Notes under the pieces: model-generated
Seen by the model: only the letters and a program-made list of their open reading frames with translations
Database searches by the model: none
What the model was told of the DNA's origin: nothing
Part shown: in pieces, positions 5,748 to 6,197 of the stretch
Layout of the letters: each line of letters starts with the position of its first letter
How positions within the stretch are numbered: position 1 is the first letter of the stretch
Made by a program: the position numbers and the translations under genes
DNA from: Firmicutes bacterium UBA3906
GTDB taxonomy: Bacteria > Bacillota > Clostridia > Caldicoprobacterales > DTU083
NCBI GenBank assembly: GCA_002391555.1
Contig: DGFG01000169.1
Span: 1-6,197, forward strand
DNA length: 6,197 nt
Direction: 5' to 3'

Positions 5748-5790
5748 CTAGCATTGTTATGTATTCTATTTCATTCTAACACCATGCTAG
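5748..5790. repeat. Inverted repeat spanning the thuA-like promoter
   Basis: CTAGCAT (5748-5754) and ATGCTAG (5784-5790) are exact inverted copies 29 bases apart. With a two-base gap the match extends to TGTTA on the left and its complement TAACA on the right (up to 5778). One arm lies in the promoter spacer and the other near the ribosome binding site, so the dyad flanks the -10 box and predicted start. It could be an operator pair; no regulator gene for it is seen. Confidence 0.35.
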
Positions 5791-5801
5791 CCTTTCGTAA
5801 A
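5773..5801 (-). promoter_or_regulatory. Sigma-A promoter of the thuA-like gene, extended -10
   Basis: TTTACG (5801-5796) and TAGAAT (5778-5773) are 17 bases apart on the minus strand. The -10 is preceded by TGT, giving the extended TGnTAGAAT form, which can offset the moderate -35. A second TAGAAT sits 10 bases further on (5768-5763). The start should be near 5766 with a leader of about 38 bases. Confidence 0.55.
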
Positions 5802-5819
5802 TATGAATCGGTTCAAGGA

Positions 5820-5867
5820 AAAATCCTCCCTAGTTAGCTACTTAGCTGACCCTTTAGGGAGGATTTT
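5820..5867 (-). terminator. Strong terminator between the right-edge gene and the thuA-like gene
   Basis: A perfect 13-bp stem (5820-5832 with 5855-5867, containing TCCTCCC/GGGAGGA) has a 22-base loop. T-rich sequence follows on both strands: TTTTT on the minus strand, and TTTTCTTTT on the plus strand. An inner GTTAGC/GCTGAC pairing (5833-5838 with 5845-5850) forms only in the plus-strand RNA. Genes on both sides are on the minus strand, so it most likely ends the transcript of the 5973-6197 gene, about 105 bases after its stop; it could also block antisense transcription. The stretch 5868-5972 holds no gene that I can see. Confidence 0.8.
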
Positions 5868-5972
5868 CTTTTACTAATCTAAAGTAGTTTTGGGGGCCTA
5901 GGCATACTGCTGCAAACCTAAAAGCTAATATGCTTAGACCTTAGCTTAGCTATTGTAATAAGTGTATCTGCC

Positions 5973-6197
5973 CTATCTGGGCTTTTTGTTTCTATCATCA
6001 CGGCAGCTCTCAAAGCACTCATTTGCAGCATATAGGTGGTCCCATTTATCTATCATTAGTAGGCTATCGGTAATAAGCTCAACTAGCATGTTTTTATGGC
6101 GCTTGTCATCCATGGCATAAAGTACTTTGCGTAGCTTTTTAACCTTGTCTATTGACATCATAAAGGCCTTTTCAATGCCCTCACAATAGGACTTTGG
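5973..6197 (-). CDS. Unrecognised protein, 5' end probably beyond the window
   Basis: The frame is open from the right edge to a stop at 5973. An ATG at 6161 would give 62 residues, but the 12 codons before it (PKSYCEGIEKAF) continue without a stop, and only a weak AAAAGG precedes it, so this is more likely the C-terminal 74 residues of a larger protein. The visible part is charged, probably helical and soluble, with a basic early part (DKVKKLRKVLYAMDDKRHK), an acidic and hydrophobic middle (ELITDSLLMIDKWD), and two Cys near the end in ECFESCRDD. No signal peptide, membrane segment or family motif is recognised. The terminator at 5820-5867 probably ends its transcript. It might also be a separate small protein starting at 6161 or 6158; this cannot be settled here. 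Confidence 0.55.
   Translation of the reverse strand, partial: PKSYCEGIEKAFMMSIDKVKKLRKVLYAMDDKRHKNMLVELITDSLLMIDKWDHLYAANECFESCRDDRNKKPR

Noticed and set aside
5970..5987. Plus-strand hairpin GCCC-N5-GGGC followed by five T, terminator-like
   Set aside because: The stem is only 4 bp, it overlaps the stop codon of a minus-strand gene, and there is no plus-strand gene to terminate.
1..6197. Mobile element, CRISPR, riboswitch, tRNA or defence system
   Set aside because: No transposase, integrase, terminal repeats, regularly spaced repeats, cloverleaf-like sequence or defence domain was seen on either strand.

Overview
The window looks like a chromosomal stretch from a low-to-moderate GC Gram-positive anaerobe, probably a member of the Clostridia. 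This is inferred from the strong AGGAGG-type ribosome binding sites at nearly every gene, compact intrinsic terminators with U-tracts, near-consensus sigma-A promoters, and heavy use of AGG (Arg), CTA (Leu) and ATA (Ile) codons. All recognised genes lie on the minus strand, so transcription runs from high to low coordinates. No RNA gene, insertion sequence, CRISPR array or phage gene was found.

In transcription order the layout is as follows. At the right edge (5973-6197) is the 3' part of an unrecognised gene, followed by a terminator at 5820-5867. A ThuA-like protein gene (4997-5728) has its own promoter. Next comes a 60-residue protein built from two copies of an LLFFFL-type hydrophobic module (4596-4778), followed by a terminator. 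A textbook metal-resistance operon follows: a TTGACA/TATAAT promoter, an ArsR/SmtB-type operator, a CadC-like repressor (3956-4318) and a Zn/Cd/Pb-type P1B ATPase (1824-3944) ending in a strong terminator. Then come a small single-domain peptidoglycan-binding protein (1477-1728), a YjbQ/UPF0047 protein (961-1353) with its own promoter and terminator, and an SPFH/band 7 membrane protein (1-788) cut by the left edge.

Only the repressor and ATPase form a clear functional unit. Metal should release the repressor from the operator just downstream of the promoter and so induce the exporter. The other genes mostly have their own promoters and terminators and look like independent housekeeping or accessory units.

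The points most worth a second look are the internally duplicated 60-residue hydrophobic protein, the repressor carrying complete ligand sets for two metal sites, the peptidoglycan-binding gene with no visible promoter between it and a strong upstream terminator, a dyad spanning the thuA-like promoter, and an unusually high density of CTAG. I did not find a convincing multi-gene undescribed system.
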